From assembly GCA_031296355.1 (NCBI GenBank), contig JARLFX010000388.1, forward strand, positions 124,001 through 188,000: DNA of 64,000 nucleotides, written 5' to 3'. Below are positions 1-8,739 of the stretch, one piece after another. Below the pieces are notes generated by a model. That model did no database searches and was not told the DNA's origin. It worked only from the letters and a program-made list of their open reading frames with translations. This DNA comes from Acidobacteriaceae bacterium. GTDB lineage: Bacteria > Acidobacteriota > Terriglobia > Terriglobales > Acidobacteriaceae. Both the position numbers and the translations under genes were made by a program. The first letter of the stretch is position 1, and the number at the start of each line of letters is the position of its first letter.

Positions 1-497
1 GCAAACGAGGGTATCTCGTGCGGCGGTAGCTTGGGATGCGGCACAGGGGAGGTGAGAACGGGAGTATGTGGACGCTCGGCTGCGGAGGGCATCTCCCAGG
101 CGGACTCTGGAGCCGCGGCGGTCTCGGGCGCCGCGACGATGACAAGCTGATCGCCGCGCGAGGTCTGCGAGGAGGCGATGATGGACGGCGGCAGCACGAG
201 GGCGCTGGCCGGCTCCCCGTCAAAGGGCTCAAAGCCGCTGTCGACGGTGAGCGCAATGGCGTGGACGACGCAGTGACTGGAGTCGAGATAGATCAGATCG
301 AAGGGAGAGACGGCGCGGGCGACCGGGACGGCCCGGAAGTGCGTGATCCAGAGGCCGGTGGTGTCTTCGGAGCTGAGGCCCTCCATGAGCACACGCAGGA
401 CGCGCAACGGATCCATCGCGGCATCGACGACAGCCACATCGAGGCTGAGGATGATGCCACGGGATTTGTTGAACGCGCAGAATCGGGTGTTTGCCAT
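1..497 (-). CDS. DUF192 family protein (3' end outside window)
   Basis: The reading frame starts at the ATG at 497 and runs open past base 1, so the C-terminus is missing. About 165 residues are visible. The first 120 resemble the DUF192 family: an N-terminal 'MANTRFCAFNKSRG' strand, 'LWITHFRAVPV', 'FDLIYLDSSHCVVHAI', and 'LVLPPSIIASSQTSRGDQL' near the end of the domain, in the order familiar from acidobacterial DUF192 proteins. The remaining visible part is Pro/Ala/Ser-rich and looks like a linker to something beyond the window edge. No Shine-Dalgarno sequence is obvious in front of the ATG. Function of the family is not well defined; no signal peptide is seen. Confidence 0.7.
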   Translation of the reverse strand, partial: MANTRFCAFNKSRGIILSLDVAVVDAAMDPLRVLRVLMEGLSSEDTTGLWITHFRAVPVARAVSPFDLIYLDSSHCVVHAIALTVDSGFEPFDGEPASALVLPPSIIASSQTSRGDQLVIVAAPETAAAPESAWEMPSAAERPHTPVLTSPVPHPKLPPHEIPSF

Positions 498-650
498 GAG
501 CGAAAACGCCGAAGAAACTGCTGTGGTGTCCGGGTTTTCTCAATCTTCTGTTGCGGGTGTGGCCGCGTCAAGGAGATTCGCGAGGAAATCATGCGAATGA
601 ATCCGCGCTGGCAGACGGGAGCCCAGGCCGGGAAACAGATCGGCCCCGGC

Positions 651-765
651 TAGAGCAGAATCGGAGTAACAGTGCCCTCGAAAATGGTGTGTCAGGCGGC
701 TTTTCTTGAGGAAAAAGCCACTTGAGGCCGGTATGTGTGGGTAGATCGACTCCGATTCTGCTTTA
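651..765. repeat. Inverted-repeat element, MITE- or REP-like
   Basis: The 14-bp sequence AGCAGAATCGGAGT (654-667) recurs as its exact reverse complement at 749-762; extending outward gives 17 bp arms with one mismatch (651-667 and 749-765). The interior carries a smaller stem, GGCTTTT/AAAAGCC, around 699-719. The right arm touches the stop codon of the downstream minus-strand gene. It may be a non-autonomous mobile element, a REP-type unit or an elaborate terminator. No flanking target duplication was recognised. Confidence 0.5.
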
Positions 766-1248
766 GTCGCTGAGGATTGCGTCGGCCGGCAAGGCGACGG
801 CCGAGGGCACGCACGCGATCTTTTGCCGTGCGATGCGCCTGAGGTGGTACTGGAAGTAAACAAAAGAGAAGAGGATCGTGGGGATGATGTGCAGGCGCAG
901 GCCGATCGGTTCGCGGCGATTGTAGTGGTCGAGCAGATCTTCACGGACCTCGAAGACCACCACGATCCACAGCAGCCAGGCAAACAGAAACCCGGTAGCC
1001 AGCGAGGCGATGGCCCAATACAGAGCTGAGGAGCGGGGATCGATCTTCCGCAGCCACACGCAGATGTAGATGGGCCAGACCGCGATGATCAGGTTGAAAA
1101 GCAGTTCGCGGTAGGGCGAGTGCACAAACAGAGACACCAATGCTTCGGCGCCGACGACTGCAACGAGTAAGACAAACCAGTGCAAGCGTGGAGGCGGAGG
1201 ATAGGCGCGACGAAGGCGCAACTGCACGGAGCTGGGATCTCGACTCAA
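763..1248 (-). CDS. Hypothetical four-helix membrane protein
   Basis: 161 residues with about four hydrophobic segments (roughly 24-43, 48-66, 76-98 and 120-135), so an integral inner-membrane protein. It probably starts at the TTG at 1248, with AGGAG at 1259-1263 as ribosome-binding site at a rather long spacing. The N-terminal tail is basic and Pro-rich, which by the positive-inside rule suggests a cytoplasmic N-terminus. I recognise no family motif. It lies 30 bp downstream of the HAD phosphatase gene on the same strand and may be co-transcribed with it. Its stop codon overlaps the right arm of the inverted repeat at 651-765. Confidence 0.6.
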   Translation of the reverse strand: MSRDPSSVQLRLRRAYPPPPRLHWFVLLVAVVGAEALVSLFVHSPYRELLFNLIIAVWPIYICVWLRKIDPRSSALYWAIASLATGFLFAWLLWIVVVFEVREDLLDHYNRREPIGLRLHIIPTILFSFVYFQYHLRRIARQKIACVPSAVALPADAILSD

Positions 1249-1278
1249 AGGGGAGTTTCTCCTCGAGAAACCTTCGGC

Positions 1279-1983
1279 CTAAAAGATATCACACAGCGCG
1301 CTGAAACGATCCAGTTCCAGCAAAGTCCGTTCCGCATCCGGTGCGGCAACTTCAGCGTGCTCCAGCACCCAGGTGTCTTTGTGGAAGAGAAACACGGCGT
1401 TCAGCCCGGCGGCGAGCGCGGGGTTGATGTCGCTCTTTGGGCTGTTGCCGATCATCCAGGTCGCATCGGGCACGAGCGCGTGGCGCGCGAGGACGTCGCG
1501 ATACGTGGGCGGGTCTTTCTCGGCGACGATCTCGACGGCGGTGAAGTGCGAAGCGAGTCCGGAACGGGTGAGCTTGTCCGCCTGTTCGGCCTGGTTGCCC
1601 TTGGTCATGAGGATGAGCTTGTGGCGCGAGGCCAGTTCCGCGAGCGACTCGGCGACACCGGGCATCAACTCGATCTCCTGGTTGGCAATGGCCTGCGCAA
1701 AGCCGGTGATGCGGCGGCGATTCTCGTCGCTCACGAGTCCGGTGCTAAGGCGCTCGTAGCAGGTGAGCAGGGAGCGGGTGAAGCTCGACAGGCCGTAGCC
1801 ATGAGCCAGGATCGTTTCGCGCTCGACGGCGTTGAGGGCGGCGCGAACTTCTTGCGGCGAGTGGGTGCTGTGGTCGAGATAACCGATGAAGGCGGCGATG
1901 GCGCGCTCGAAGTAGATGTTGTTTTCCCAGAGGGTGTCGTCGGCGTCGATGAGCAGGGTTTGACCGGCAGGGAATCGGGACAT
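1279..1983 (-). CDS. HAD-superfamily hydrolase, YjjG-like phosphatase
   Basis: 234-residue haloacid dehalogenase-type phosphatase. Motif I is 'LLIDADDTLWEN' (nucleophile D13, acid/base D15), motif II the Thr in 'LILMTKGN', the conserved Lys/Arg region follows near 'LTRSGL', and motif III is 'WMIGNSPKSDINPALAAG' with the Mg2+-binding acidic residue. The all-helical insert between motifs I and II fits a C1-type cap, as in the pyrimidine 5'-nucleotidase YjjG and phosphoglycolate phosphatase group. Substrate cannot be read from sequence; a cytosolic small-metabolite phosphatase is likely. Upstream of the membrane protein gene at 763-1248 on the same strand. Confidence 0.8.
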   Translation of the reverse strand: MSRFPAGQTLLIDADDTLWENNIYFERAIAAFIGYLDHSTHSPQEVRAALNAVERETILAHGYGLSSFTRSLLTCYERLSTGLVSDENRRRITGFAQAIANQEIELMPGVAESLAELASRHKLILMTKGNQAEQADKLTRSGLASHFTAVEIVAEKDPPTYRDVLARHALVPDATWMIGNSPKSDINPALAAGLNAVFLFHKDTWVLEHAEVAAPDAERTLLELDRFSALCDIF

Positions 1984-2192
1984 ATGTCCATGGTAGCGAA
2001 GAGGTTTGGGTTGCGTCTCGCAGCGTATTTGGGCAAAGGCGTAGTTCCATGATCTGGAACGGTGCGGAGGAGAAATCTCACTTTAGAGACTCCAAGTGAC
2101 TGATTTTACAGAGTAAAACTTTTATGATTGACAATCGTATTGATTTCACGGTAACTTGGTGTTGGTCACCTTTGACCACTTGGAGACATCCA

Positions 2193-2636
2193 ATGAACAA
2201 GATATTTGTTGCAGGTCTATTCTTGTCCGCCGCGCTGCTCCCCGCTCAGACGGCTGTGAATGGTCGGGGAACCGTGCTTGTTGCAAAAAACGAAGTTTCC
2301 GAACCCGCTGCCGTGACTCCGTCCGACATCCCCACCTCGTCGGCGCGCCGTATCAGCACCGGTGTGGTTGCGCCGAAGTTGATCGCCGCTCCTGAAGTTC
2401 ATGTTGCGATCAGCGACTTTCCCGCGAACACGCTGGCGAACCAGAAAGTAGTTGTGGCTTTCCGTGTGGACGAGAAGGGTGTGCCGCAGAATGTGCACCT
2501 GCTCAAGTCCGTGAACCAGACCGTCGATGCGCGTGTTCTGGCTGCCGTGAGCGCAGCCCGCTTTGAGCCCGCGACCCTGGACGATCAGAGCGTGGCGATG
2601 GATATGGACCTCAACATCAAGTTCGAGGCCCGCTAA
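2193..2636 (+). CDS. Secreted TonB C-terminal domain protein
   Basis: 147 residues from the ATG at 2193, chosen because GGAGA lies 6 nt upstream and because it gives a clean signal peptide 'MNKIFVAGLFLSAALLPAQ'. The C-terminal half (about 70-147) is a TonB C-terminal fold: 'KVVVAFRVDEKGVPQNVHLLKS', then 'DARVLAAVSAARFEPATLDDQ'. There is no proline-rich spacer and no stable membrane anchor beyond the signal peptide, so it is not a classical energy transducer; it may be a periplasmic partner of TonB-dependent receptors. It has its own terminator. A possible -35 TTGACA lies at 2128-2133, with a weak -10 18 bp downstream. Confidence 0.75.
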   Translation: MNKIFVAGLFLSAALLPAQTAVNGRGTVLVAKNEVSEPAAVTPSDIPTSSARRISTGVVAPKLIAAPEVHVAISDFPANTLANQKVVVAFRVDEKGVPQNVHLLKSVNQTVDARVLAAVSAARFEPATLDDQSVAMDMDLNIKFEAR

Positions 2637-2670
2637 GCTTCCCCTGTTCCTCCCTCCCGAGACACACGAA

Positions 2671-2701
2671 AAGGCCGTCCGGCGCAATACCGGACGGCCT
2701 T
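2671..2701. terminator. Bidirectional intrinsic terminator
   Basis: A perfect 12-bp stem, AAGGCCGTCCGG (2671-2682) and its complement (2690-2701), with a 7-nt loop, lies between the convergent TonB-domain gene and lspA. A-rich on the left and T-containing on the right, so it can serve both strands. Confidence 0.85.
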
Positions 2702-2723
2702 CGTGCGTTTGGAGGATCTGCGA

Positions 2724-3236
2724 TCAGGCCTCGATTGCGGGCGTGGTCTTGGGAGTCAGCAGGGAATCGAGCATGAGCAGGCAAGCGCCGATGACAATGC
2801 AGGAGTCGGCGACGTTGAAGTCGGGCCAGTGGTAGGTGAAGATGTGGACCTCGATGAAGTCGACGACCGAGCCGTAGACGATGCGGTCGTAGACGTTGCC
2901 GAGCGCGCCGCCGAGGATGAGCGCGAGTGCAACGGTGGTGCGGGTGATGCGGCTGCCGAGGCGCACCAGAGCGGCGAGCACGACCAGCGCGATGAACAGC
3001 GCGAACGCGGCCAGCGCCCAGCGAACGCGATCGGGCGAGGCCGAGTCGGCAAAGAGCGAGAAGGCCGCGCCCTCGTTGGTCCAGTGGGTGATGCGCAGCA
3101 CGCGCGGGATGACCGGCACGGCTCCGCCCAGCGGGATGCGCGTGGAGACAAGGCACTTGGTGAGGCGGTCGAGTCCGATGACGACCGCCGTGATGGCGAG
3201 GAGAACCGGAAGCCGGCGCGGGGCGGGAAAGTTCAA
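2724..3236 (-). CDS. lspA: Lipoprotein signal peptidase (signal peptidase II)
   Basis: Inner-membrane aspartyl protease that removes the signal peptide of prolipoproteins. With the TTG start at 3236 the protein is 170 residues, the normal family length; the TTG overlaps the ileS stop as TTGA, showing translational coupling. Four hydrophobic helices are visible. Family signatures are 'GGALGNVYDRI', with the first catalytic Asp in N-x-x-D-R, and 'WPDFNVADSCIVIG', with the second catalytic Asp. The frame stays open upstream inside ileS, but that extension has no family similarity. The lipoproteins encoded in this window (GH43 at 12562, cytochrome at 48723) are the kind of substrate it would process. 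Confidence 0.93.
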   Translation of the reverse strand: MNFPAPRRLPVLLAITAVVIGLDRLTKCLVSTRIPLGGAVPVIPRVLRITHWTNEGAAFSLFADSASPDRVRWALAAFALFIALVVLAALVRLGSRITRTTVALALILGGALGNVYDRIVYGSVVDFIEVHIFTYHWPDFNVADSCIVIGACLLMLDSLLTPKTTPAIEA

Positions 3237-6208
3237 GAGGCAGCCTCCGGCGGGGCGACGTTCATTTCCTTGAGAGCCGTGCTGCAACGGGTGCAGACGT
3301 TCTGCCAGATGCCGTAGTCTGCTACCTCGGGCATGAAGTTCCAGCAGCGGGCGCACTTATGGCCGCTGGCGGGCATGACGAATCCTTGAAGGTTCGCAAT
3401 GTTCGAAAATTCAATTTCCCGTGGATTCGATACGCGCGCACTGCTTCGATTTCTTTTGAAATCCTTAATCACGTGAACTTGCGAAACATTGAAGAGCTCC
3501 GTGAGGCTCGCACCAGACTCACGGAGGTTCTCGTAGGTCGTGCCTTCCGCATACAATTCGACATCAGCCTCAAGTGACTTACCGATAACTTTAGTCCGCC
3601 GAAGTTCCTCAAGCGCACTGAGCACGCCACCTCGAATTGCAAAGAGTAGTTTCCAGTTTTCTATCAAGTTAACAGGGCTATTGGGAAAGACCTCTTCGGG
3701 CTTCGGGAAGAGCGCAAGGTGCACGCTTGCGGCGCGGCCTTCGACCTTGGGCAGGTACTCCCAGACTTCGTCGGCGGTGAAGCTGAGGATGGGAGCGACG
3801 AGTCGGACGAGAGCCTCGGTGATCTTCCACAGCACGGTCTGCGCGGAGCGGCGCGCGGGGTTGGTGGGCGCGAAGGTGTAGAGGCGGTCCTTGAGCACGT
3901 CGAGATAGAAGGAGCTGAGGTCGACGATGGCGAACTCGTTCACGGCGTGATAGACGCGATGGAACTCGAACGTCTCGTAGAAGCCGAGGACCTTCTCGGT
4001 CAGCTCGCGGGTGCGGGCCAGCATGTAGCGGTCGAGCGGCAGCAACTCCGCGGCGGGAACTTCGTCGGTGGCGGGGTTGAAGCCGTTAAGCGTGCCGAGC
4101 AGGAAGCGAAAGGTGTTGCGCAGCTTGCGGTAGAGCTCGGCGCAGCGCTGCATCAGGTTTTCGCTGGCGGCCATGTCTTCGCGGAAGTCGACGGAGGCGA
4201 CCCAGAGGCGGACGATCTCGCCGCCCATGCGGTTGGCGATGTCGACGGGGTCGACGCCGTTGCCGAGCGACTTGGACATGGCGCGGCCCTGCTCGTCGAG
4301 CGTCCAGCCGGCGGTGGCCACGTTCGAGTAGGGCGCGCGTCCGCGCAGAGCGACCGAAGTGAGCAGCGAGGAGTGGAACCAGCCGCGATGCTGGTCGCCG
4401 CCTTCGAGGTACAGCACCTTCGGACCCTCGTTCCGCTCGAACTTCTTGTAGACTTCGGCAAGCTCGGGGTCGGACTCGGCGACGGCGAACCAGCTTGTGC
4501 CGGAGTCGAACCAGACGTCGAGAATGTCGGTCTCTTTGCGGAAGGCCGTGCCGCCGCAGTGCGCGCACGTGGCTCCGGCTGGAAGCAGGGAAGCCACGTC
4601 GGTGGTGTGCCAGGCTTCGGCGCCCTCGCGCTCAAAGAGATCGACGATCTTCTCGTTCAACGCGGCATCGACGATGGGCTGGTTGCAGCCTTCGCAGAGG
4701 AAGACGGCGATGGGCACGCCCCAGATGCGCTGGCGGCTGATGCACCAGTCGGGGCGGGTGGCGATCATGTTGGTGATGCGCTCCTTGCCCCAGGCCGGAT
4801 CCCAGACCACCTTGTCGATCTCGTCGATGGTGAGCTGGCGGAAGGTCTTTTCTTCTCCAGCGGCGTTCTTCACCTGCGTGTCGAGCGAGATGAACCACTG
4901 CTCGGTGGCGCGGAAGATGACGGGGTTGTGGCAGCGCCAGCAGTGCGGGTAGGAGTGCTCCAGTGGCGCGGCGGCGAGCAGTGCGCGACGCTCTTCAAGC
5001 ATGGCGAGGATGATGGGGTTGGCGGCTTCGACCTTCTTGCCTTCAAAGGCCGGGAGTGCGGTGAAGGGCCAGGCGGACTCGTCGACGTGGAGGCGGCCTG
5101 CGGCATCGACGCGGCAAGTCTGGTCGAGGTTGTAGCGCTGGCCGGTGTAGAAGTCGTCGGCACCGTGCGAGGGCGCGGTGTGGACGGCTCCGGTGCCGGT
5201 GTCGGCGGTGACGTAGCTGGCCAGGACGCCGAGGATGGAGCGATCGAGGAAGGGATGCTGGAAGGTGGCGTGCTCGAGCGAGCTTCCCTTGAAGCGTGCG
5301 AGCTCGGCGGTGTTACCCAACTTGCAGGCGGCGATGACCGAGGGCGCGAGTTCGGCGGCAACGATATAGACCGGCGATGAGGCCGTCGGCTCCGGATCGC
5401 ACTCGCCGCTGGCAGCCAAGGCGACGTACTCGAAGTCGGGATGGAAGGCCACGGCCATGGAGGCAGGCATGGTCCAGGGGGTGGTGGTCCAGATGATGGT
5501 GTAGACCTCGCGGCCGGCGAGCGCCTGCGCCAGGGCCTCGGGCTTGGAGGTGAGCGCGTAGCGGACGTAGATGGCCGTGGAAGTGTGCTGCTCGTACTCG
5601 ATCTCGGCGTCGGCGAGCGCGGTGCGGTCGTGGATGCACCAGTAGACGGGCTTTAGGCCGCGATAGACGAAACCTTTTTCGAGGAAGCCGTAGAGGGCTT
5701 CGAGGGTGCGGGCCTCGTATTCGCGCGACATGGTCTTGTAGGGATTGTCCCAGCGGCCGAGGACGCCGATGCGCTGGAACTGCGAGCTTTGCAGGTCGAT
5801 ATACTTCTGCGCGTAGGCGCGGCAGGCCTTGAGCACCTCGGGCGCGGGCATTTCCAGCTTTTTGCGGCCGAGCTGCTCGTCGACCTTGATCTCGATGGGC
5901 AGGCCGTGACAGTCGAAACCGGGGACGTAGGGGGAGTCGAAACCGGCCATGGTCTTCGACTTGACGACGAAATCCTTGAGGCCCTTGTTGAGGGCGTGGC
6001 CCAGGTGGATGGGGCCGTTGGCGTAGGGCGGGCCATCGTGGAGCAGGTAAACGGGGCGGCCCTTGGAGACTTTGCGGACCTCGTCGTAGAGACGCATCTC
6101 CGTCCAGCGAGCCAGGCGAAGTGGCTCATTCTGAGGGAGATTGGCTTTCATGGGGAAGGCGGTTTGCGGCAGGTTCAGCGTCGCCTTCAACTCCGGCGCT
6201 ACGGACAT
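3233..6208 (-). CDS. ileS: Isoleucyl-tRNA synthetase
   Basis: Class Ia aminoacyl-tRNA synthetase charging tRNA-Ile; about 991 residues. The ATP-binding HIGH-type motif is 'PIHLGHALNKG' (about 67-77) and the KMSKS-type loop is 'RAMSKSLGNG'. 'WCISRQRIWGVPI' and the editing domain are in place. The C-terminus carries a zinc finger, C-x2-C and C-x2-C ('CARCW', 'CTRC'), typical of bacterial-type IleRS. I prefer the ATG at 6208 over the GTG at 6214, because AGGAG (6214-6218) overlaps the GTG but is ideally spaced for the ATG. The last bases overlap the lspA start (TTGA), a common ileS-lspA arrangement. No T-box leader was found upstream. Confidence 0.97.
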   Translation of the reverse strand: MSVAPELKATLNLPQTAFPMKANLPQNEPLRLARWTEMRLYDEVRKVSKGRPVYLLHDGPPYANGPIHLGHALNKGLKDFVVKSKTMAGFDSPYVPGFDCHGLPIEIKVDEQLGRKKLEMPAPEVLKACRAYAQKYIDLQSSQFQRIGVLGRWDNPYKTMSREYEARTLEALYGFLEKGFVYRGLKPVYWCIHDRTALADAEIEYEQHTSTAIYVRYALTSKPEALAQALAGREVYTIIWTTTPWTMPASMAVAFHPDFEYVALAASGECDPEPTASSPVYIVAAELAPSVIAACKLGNTAELARFKGSSLEHATFQHPFLDRSILGVLASYVTADTGTGAVHTAPSHGADDFYTGQRYNLDQTCRVDAAGRLHVDESAWPFTALPAFEGKKVEAANPIILAMLEERRALLAAAPLEHSYPHCWRCHNPVIFRATEQWFISLDTQVKNAAGEEKTFRQLTIDEIDKVVWDPAWGKERITNMIATRPDWCISRQRIWGVPIAVFLCEGCNQPIVDAALNEKIVDLFEREGAEAWHTTDVASLLPAGATCAHCGGTAFRKETDILDVWFDSGTSWFAVAESDPELAEVYKKFERNEGPKVLYLEGGDQHRGWFHSSLLTSVALRGRAPYSNVATAGWTLDEQGRAMSKSLGNGVDPVDIANRMGGEIVRLWVASVDFREDMAASENLMQRCAELYRKLRNTFRFLLGTLNGFNPATDEVPAAELLPLDRYMLARTRELTEKVLGFYETFEFHRVYHAVNEFAIVDLSSFYLDVLKDRLYTFAPTNPARRSAQTVLWKITEALVRLVAPILSFTADEVWEYLPKVEGRAASVHLALFPKPEEVFPNSPVNLIENWKLLFAIRGGVLSALEELRRTKVIGKSLEADVELYAEGTTYENLRESGASLTELFNVSQVHVIKDFKRNRSSARVSNPREIEFSNIANLQGFVMPASGHKCARCWNFMPEVADYGIWQNVCTRCSTALKEMNVAPPEAAS

Positions 6209-6479
6209 TGTCACTCCTGAAATCGAACGGGATGGATCAACTCACAGTGTAAATTGTTCGCGTGAGAATTGCCGGTAACACTGGGCGTGGTTCCTCGTCT
6301 ATCAGATGTGGGAATCTGCGGGGTCCGAGAACTATGCGCGGACAGAGAGTAACGCCGATGAGACGGGCAGCATCAGAAGGAAGACAAGCAGCGCCGCCGT
6401 CGAGCATAATGGAGGTCAGGTCCCGCGCTCGGACCGCCCTCCGGCTGGGCACTCGCAAACACACAAGCCGGCGTCCAAT

Positions 6480-7493
6480 ATGGCAAACGAACTTTTGATT
6501 TCATCACCGGCAGAACGCGCCAACCGCGCGGCGGAGTCCACTGGACACGAGCTCGATGCCTTGCTCGGCAAGGCCTTCGACGAGAAGTCCGTGTGGCGGA
6601 CGCTGTACGAGAATGTGCGCGATGTCTTTTTCCCGGTGAAGCTCCCTCCACTCGAACTGACCTCGACACCGATTCCGGTTCCGGACCGCATGGCGGTCAA
6701 GACGAATCCGTGGGCGGTGGGCATTTCGAGCACGATCAACATCCTCATCGTGCTGTTCGCGATCTGGCTGGGCATCAAGGCCGTGGTGAAAGCGGTGAAG
6801 CCGCCGACAACCGCGACCAACATCGATGTGGGCAACTTCGACCTGAAGGCGCCGAAGGCCGGTCAAGCGGCGGGCGGCGGCGGTGGCGGCGGATCGCACG
6901 ATATCGTCGATCCGATCAAGGGCAAGCTGCCTCCGCGAATGAAAGACCCGATGACGCCTCCGATGGTGCCGTTGCTCGACCATCCCAAGCTGGAGGTGCC
7001 GGCGGCGATCAATGTGCAGCCGAACATTAAACTGCCGGATAACCCGAACATGCCGAACTTCGGCGTGTCGAAGTCGCCGAACGTGACCATCGCATCGAAC
7101 GGCCAGGGCGGCGGCAGCGGCATGGGCACAGGCTACGGCGGCGGCATAGGCTCGGGCACGGGCAACGGCTACGGGCCGGGCTACGGCGGCAATGCCGGCG
7201 GAGGGCTCTACAGGGTAGGCGGCGGAGTTTCAAACCCGGTGCCGATCTTCACGCCGGAGGCCGAGTTCAGCGACGAGGCGCGGCGCGCGAAGTACCAGGG
7301 CATCTGCGTGATCTCGGTGATTGTGGACGCGCACGGCAACCCGCAGGATCCGCGCGTGGTGCGCACGCTGGGCATGGGCCTGGACGAGAAGGCGCTCGAA
7401 GCTGTGCGGAAGTACAAGTTCAAGCCAGCCATGAAGGGCAATCAGCCGGTTCCGGTGCGCATCAACGTCGAGGTCAACTTCCGGCTGTACTAG
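6480..7493 (+). CDS. TonB family energy-transducer-like protein
   Basis: 337 residues from the ATG at 6480. The layout is: cytoplasmic N-terminus 1-78, one transmembrane helix about 79-104 ('AVGISSTINILIVLFAIWLG'), a glycine-rich stretch at 127-140, a proline-rich periplasmic spacer, a second glycine-rich block 216-245, and a C-terminal TonB domain 270-337 ('ICVISVIVDAHGNPQDPRVV', 'ALEAVRKYKFKPAMKG'). It would contact TonB-box receptors across the periplasm. The helix is not N-terminal as in classical TonB, and no exbB/exbD genes are adjacent. Glycine-rich linkers replace part of the usual Pro/Lys spacer. No strong ribosome-binding site is visible. Confidence 0.8.
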   Translation: MANELLISSPAERANRAAESTGHELDALLGKAFDEKSVWRTLYENVRDVFFPVKLPPLELTSTPIPVPDRMAVKTNPWAVGISSTINILIVLFAIWLGIKAVVKAVKPPTTATNIDVGNFDLKAPKAGQAAGGGGGGGSHDIVDPIKGKLPPRMKDPMTPPMVPLLDHPKLEVPAAINVQPNIKLPDNPNMPNFGVSKSPNVTIASNGQGGGSGMGTGYGGGIGSGTGNGYGPGYGGNAGGGLYRVGGGVSNPVPIFTPEAEFSDEARRAKYQGICVISVIVDAHGNPQDPRVVRTLGMGLDEKALEAVRKYKFKPAMKGNQPVPVRINVEVNFRLY

Positions 7494-7540
7494 GTTTCTG
7501 GCTGGAGGATTTCGTTCTTTGGGGTTTTGTGCTCTCCCAC

Positions 7541-7566
7541 CCTTTCGCCAGAAAAGAGGCGAAAGG
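7541..7566. repeat. Intergenic palindrome (REP-like)
   Basis: Perfect 9-bp arms CCTTTCGCC (7541-7549) and GGCGAAAGG (7558-7566) around an 8-nt loop, flanked by CCCA and TGGG that nearly extend the stem. It sits downstream of the TonB gene, without a T-run, in the 205 bp before a convergent gene. Its form suggests a dispersed palindromic element rather than a terminator. Confidence 0.5.
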
Positions 7567-7698
7567 ATGGGGCACGGAGTTGGTGCAACTTCATGCGGTC
7601 AGAGACCTACGCGCGCAGGTCCGAAAGGTTGGACCTGCACATCGGTCAAAGGTCGCAATCCGATCTGACAAATGATTGTTTGATGGCTGTCAGCCAAA

Positions 7699-8679
7699 TC
7701 AATAGAGTCCGCGTGTTCGCGCCATCAGCCGCGCCAATCCCAGCAGCGCATCGGTGAAGGGGGTCGGCACACCGGTCAGTTGGCCCAGCTCGCGCACGGA
7801 AGCCACCAGCGCGTCCAATTCCAGCGGACGGCCCGCTTCCACATCCTGCAACATCGAGGTCTTGACGGCGCCGATCTTGCGCGTGACTTCGTGCCTGTCC
7901 TCGGGCTCCTCGGCGATGGGGATTCCGATGCGCACACCGATTTCCTTGGCCTCGCGCATCACGCTGGTGGCGAACGCGCGCACCAGCTCATCGTCGATCA
8001 CGCGGTCGGCGGTGGCTCCGGTAAGCGCGCTGATGGGGTTGATGGTCATGTTGCCCCAGAGCTTGAACCACACATCTTTCTGAATCCGCGGCGACACCTC
8101 TGCTTCAAATCCAGCCTGTGTGAGCAACTGGGCCAGCTCCTGCACGCGCGGCGTGACGCCGCCCGCCGGCTCGCCGATAATCAGCTTGCGTCCGAAGTGA
8201 TGACGAATTGCGCCGGGACTATCGAGCGAGCAACTGGCGTGCACCACGCCACCCACCACGCGCGCGATGGGAATGGCGCGAGAGATCGCGCCGTCCGGGT
8301 CCACCGCGTGGAGCCGCGAGCCTTTCAGCGGACAGTCGAACTCCTCAAGAAACCACCACGGCACGCCGTTCGTGACAGTGAGAACCATGGTCTCCGGCCC
8401 GATCAGCGGGCCAATGCTGCGCGACACCGCGGCGAGCGCAGGCGCTTTCACTGCGACGATGACGAGGTCCTGTACGCCTAGCTCCGCAGGGGCGTCGCTG
8501 GCCTGCACGCGCACCTGGACGTCTCCGTCGGGACTGGCAAGGCGGAGGCCGTGCTGACGCAGCGCCGCAAGCGTGGCGCCACGCGCCACCACGGCCAGCG
8601 GCACGACTGCGTGCGAAGCCAGGCGCGCACCCAGCCATCCACCGATGGCGCCCGCGCCATAGATGCAGATCTTCTTCAT
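7699..8679 (-). CDS. panE: 2-dehydropantoate 2-reductase (ketopantoate reductase) family
   Basis: 326 residues from the ATG at 8679 ('MKKICIYGAGAIGGWLG'), which places the NADPH-binding G-x-G-x-x-G at residues 8-13 as in PanE. The C-terminal helical domain carries 'KDVWFKLWGNMTINPISALTG', with the catalytic Lys and the conserved Asn, and the acidic residue region near 'LDALVASVRELG'. PanE reduces ketopantoate to pantoate in CoA synthesis, but the family includes paralogues on other 2-ketoacids and no other pan gene is adjacent, so the exact substrate is inferred. It is flanked on both sides by palindromic intergenic elements. Confidence 0.78.
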   Translation of the reverse strand: MKKICIYGAGAIGGWLGARLASHAVVPLAVVARGATLAALRQHGLRLASPDGDVQVRVQASDAPAELGVQDLVIVAVKAPALAAVSRSIGPLIGPETMVLTVTNGVPWWFLEEFDCPLKGSRLHAVDPDGAISRAIPIARVVGGVVHASCSLDSPGAIRHHFGRKLIIGEPAGGVTPRVQELAQLLTQAGFEAEVSPRIQKDVWFKLWGNMTINPISALTGATADRVIDDELVRAFATSVMREAKEIGVRIGIPIAEEPEDRHEVTRKIGAVKTSMLQDVEAGRPLELDALVASVRELGQLTGVPTPFTDALLGLARLMARTRGLY

Positions 8680-8739
8680 GGAAGTGAATCTCCCGATGCT
8701 CAATACTACAGTTGCACTTGCCTCGGATGGCTTGAAGCC

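Noticed and set aside
3719..5380. 553-codon plus-strand open frame inside ileS
   Set aside because: It lies fully antisense to a well-conserved synthetase and its composition (Gly/Val/Glu-rich, no motifs) is the usual mirror of GC-rich codons.
6215..6479. Leader of ileS checked for a T-box riboswitch
   Set aside because: A GGAACCACGCC stretch vaguely recalls the T-box core, but the conserved core and antiterminator stems are not there.
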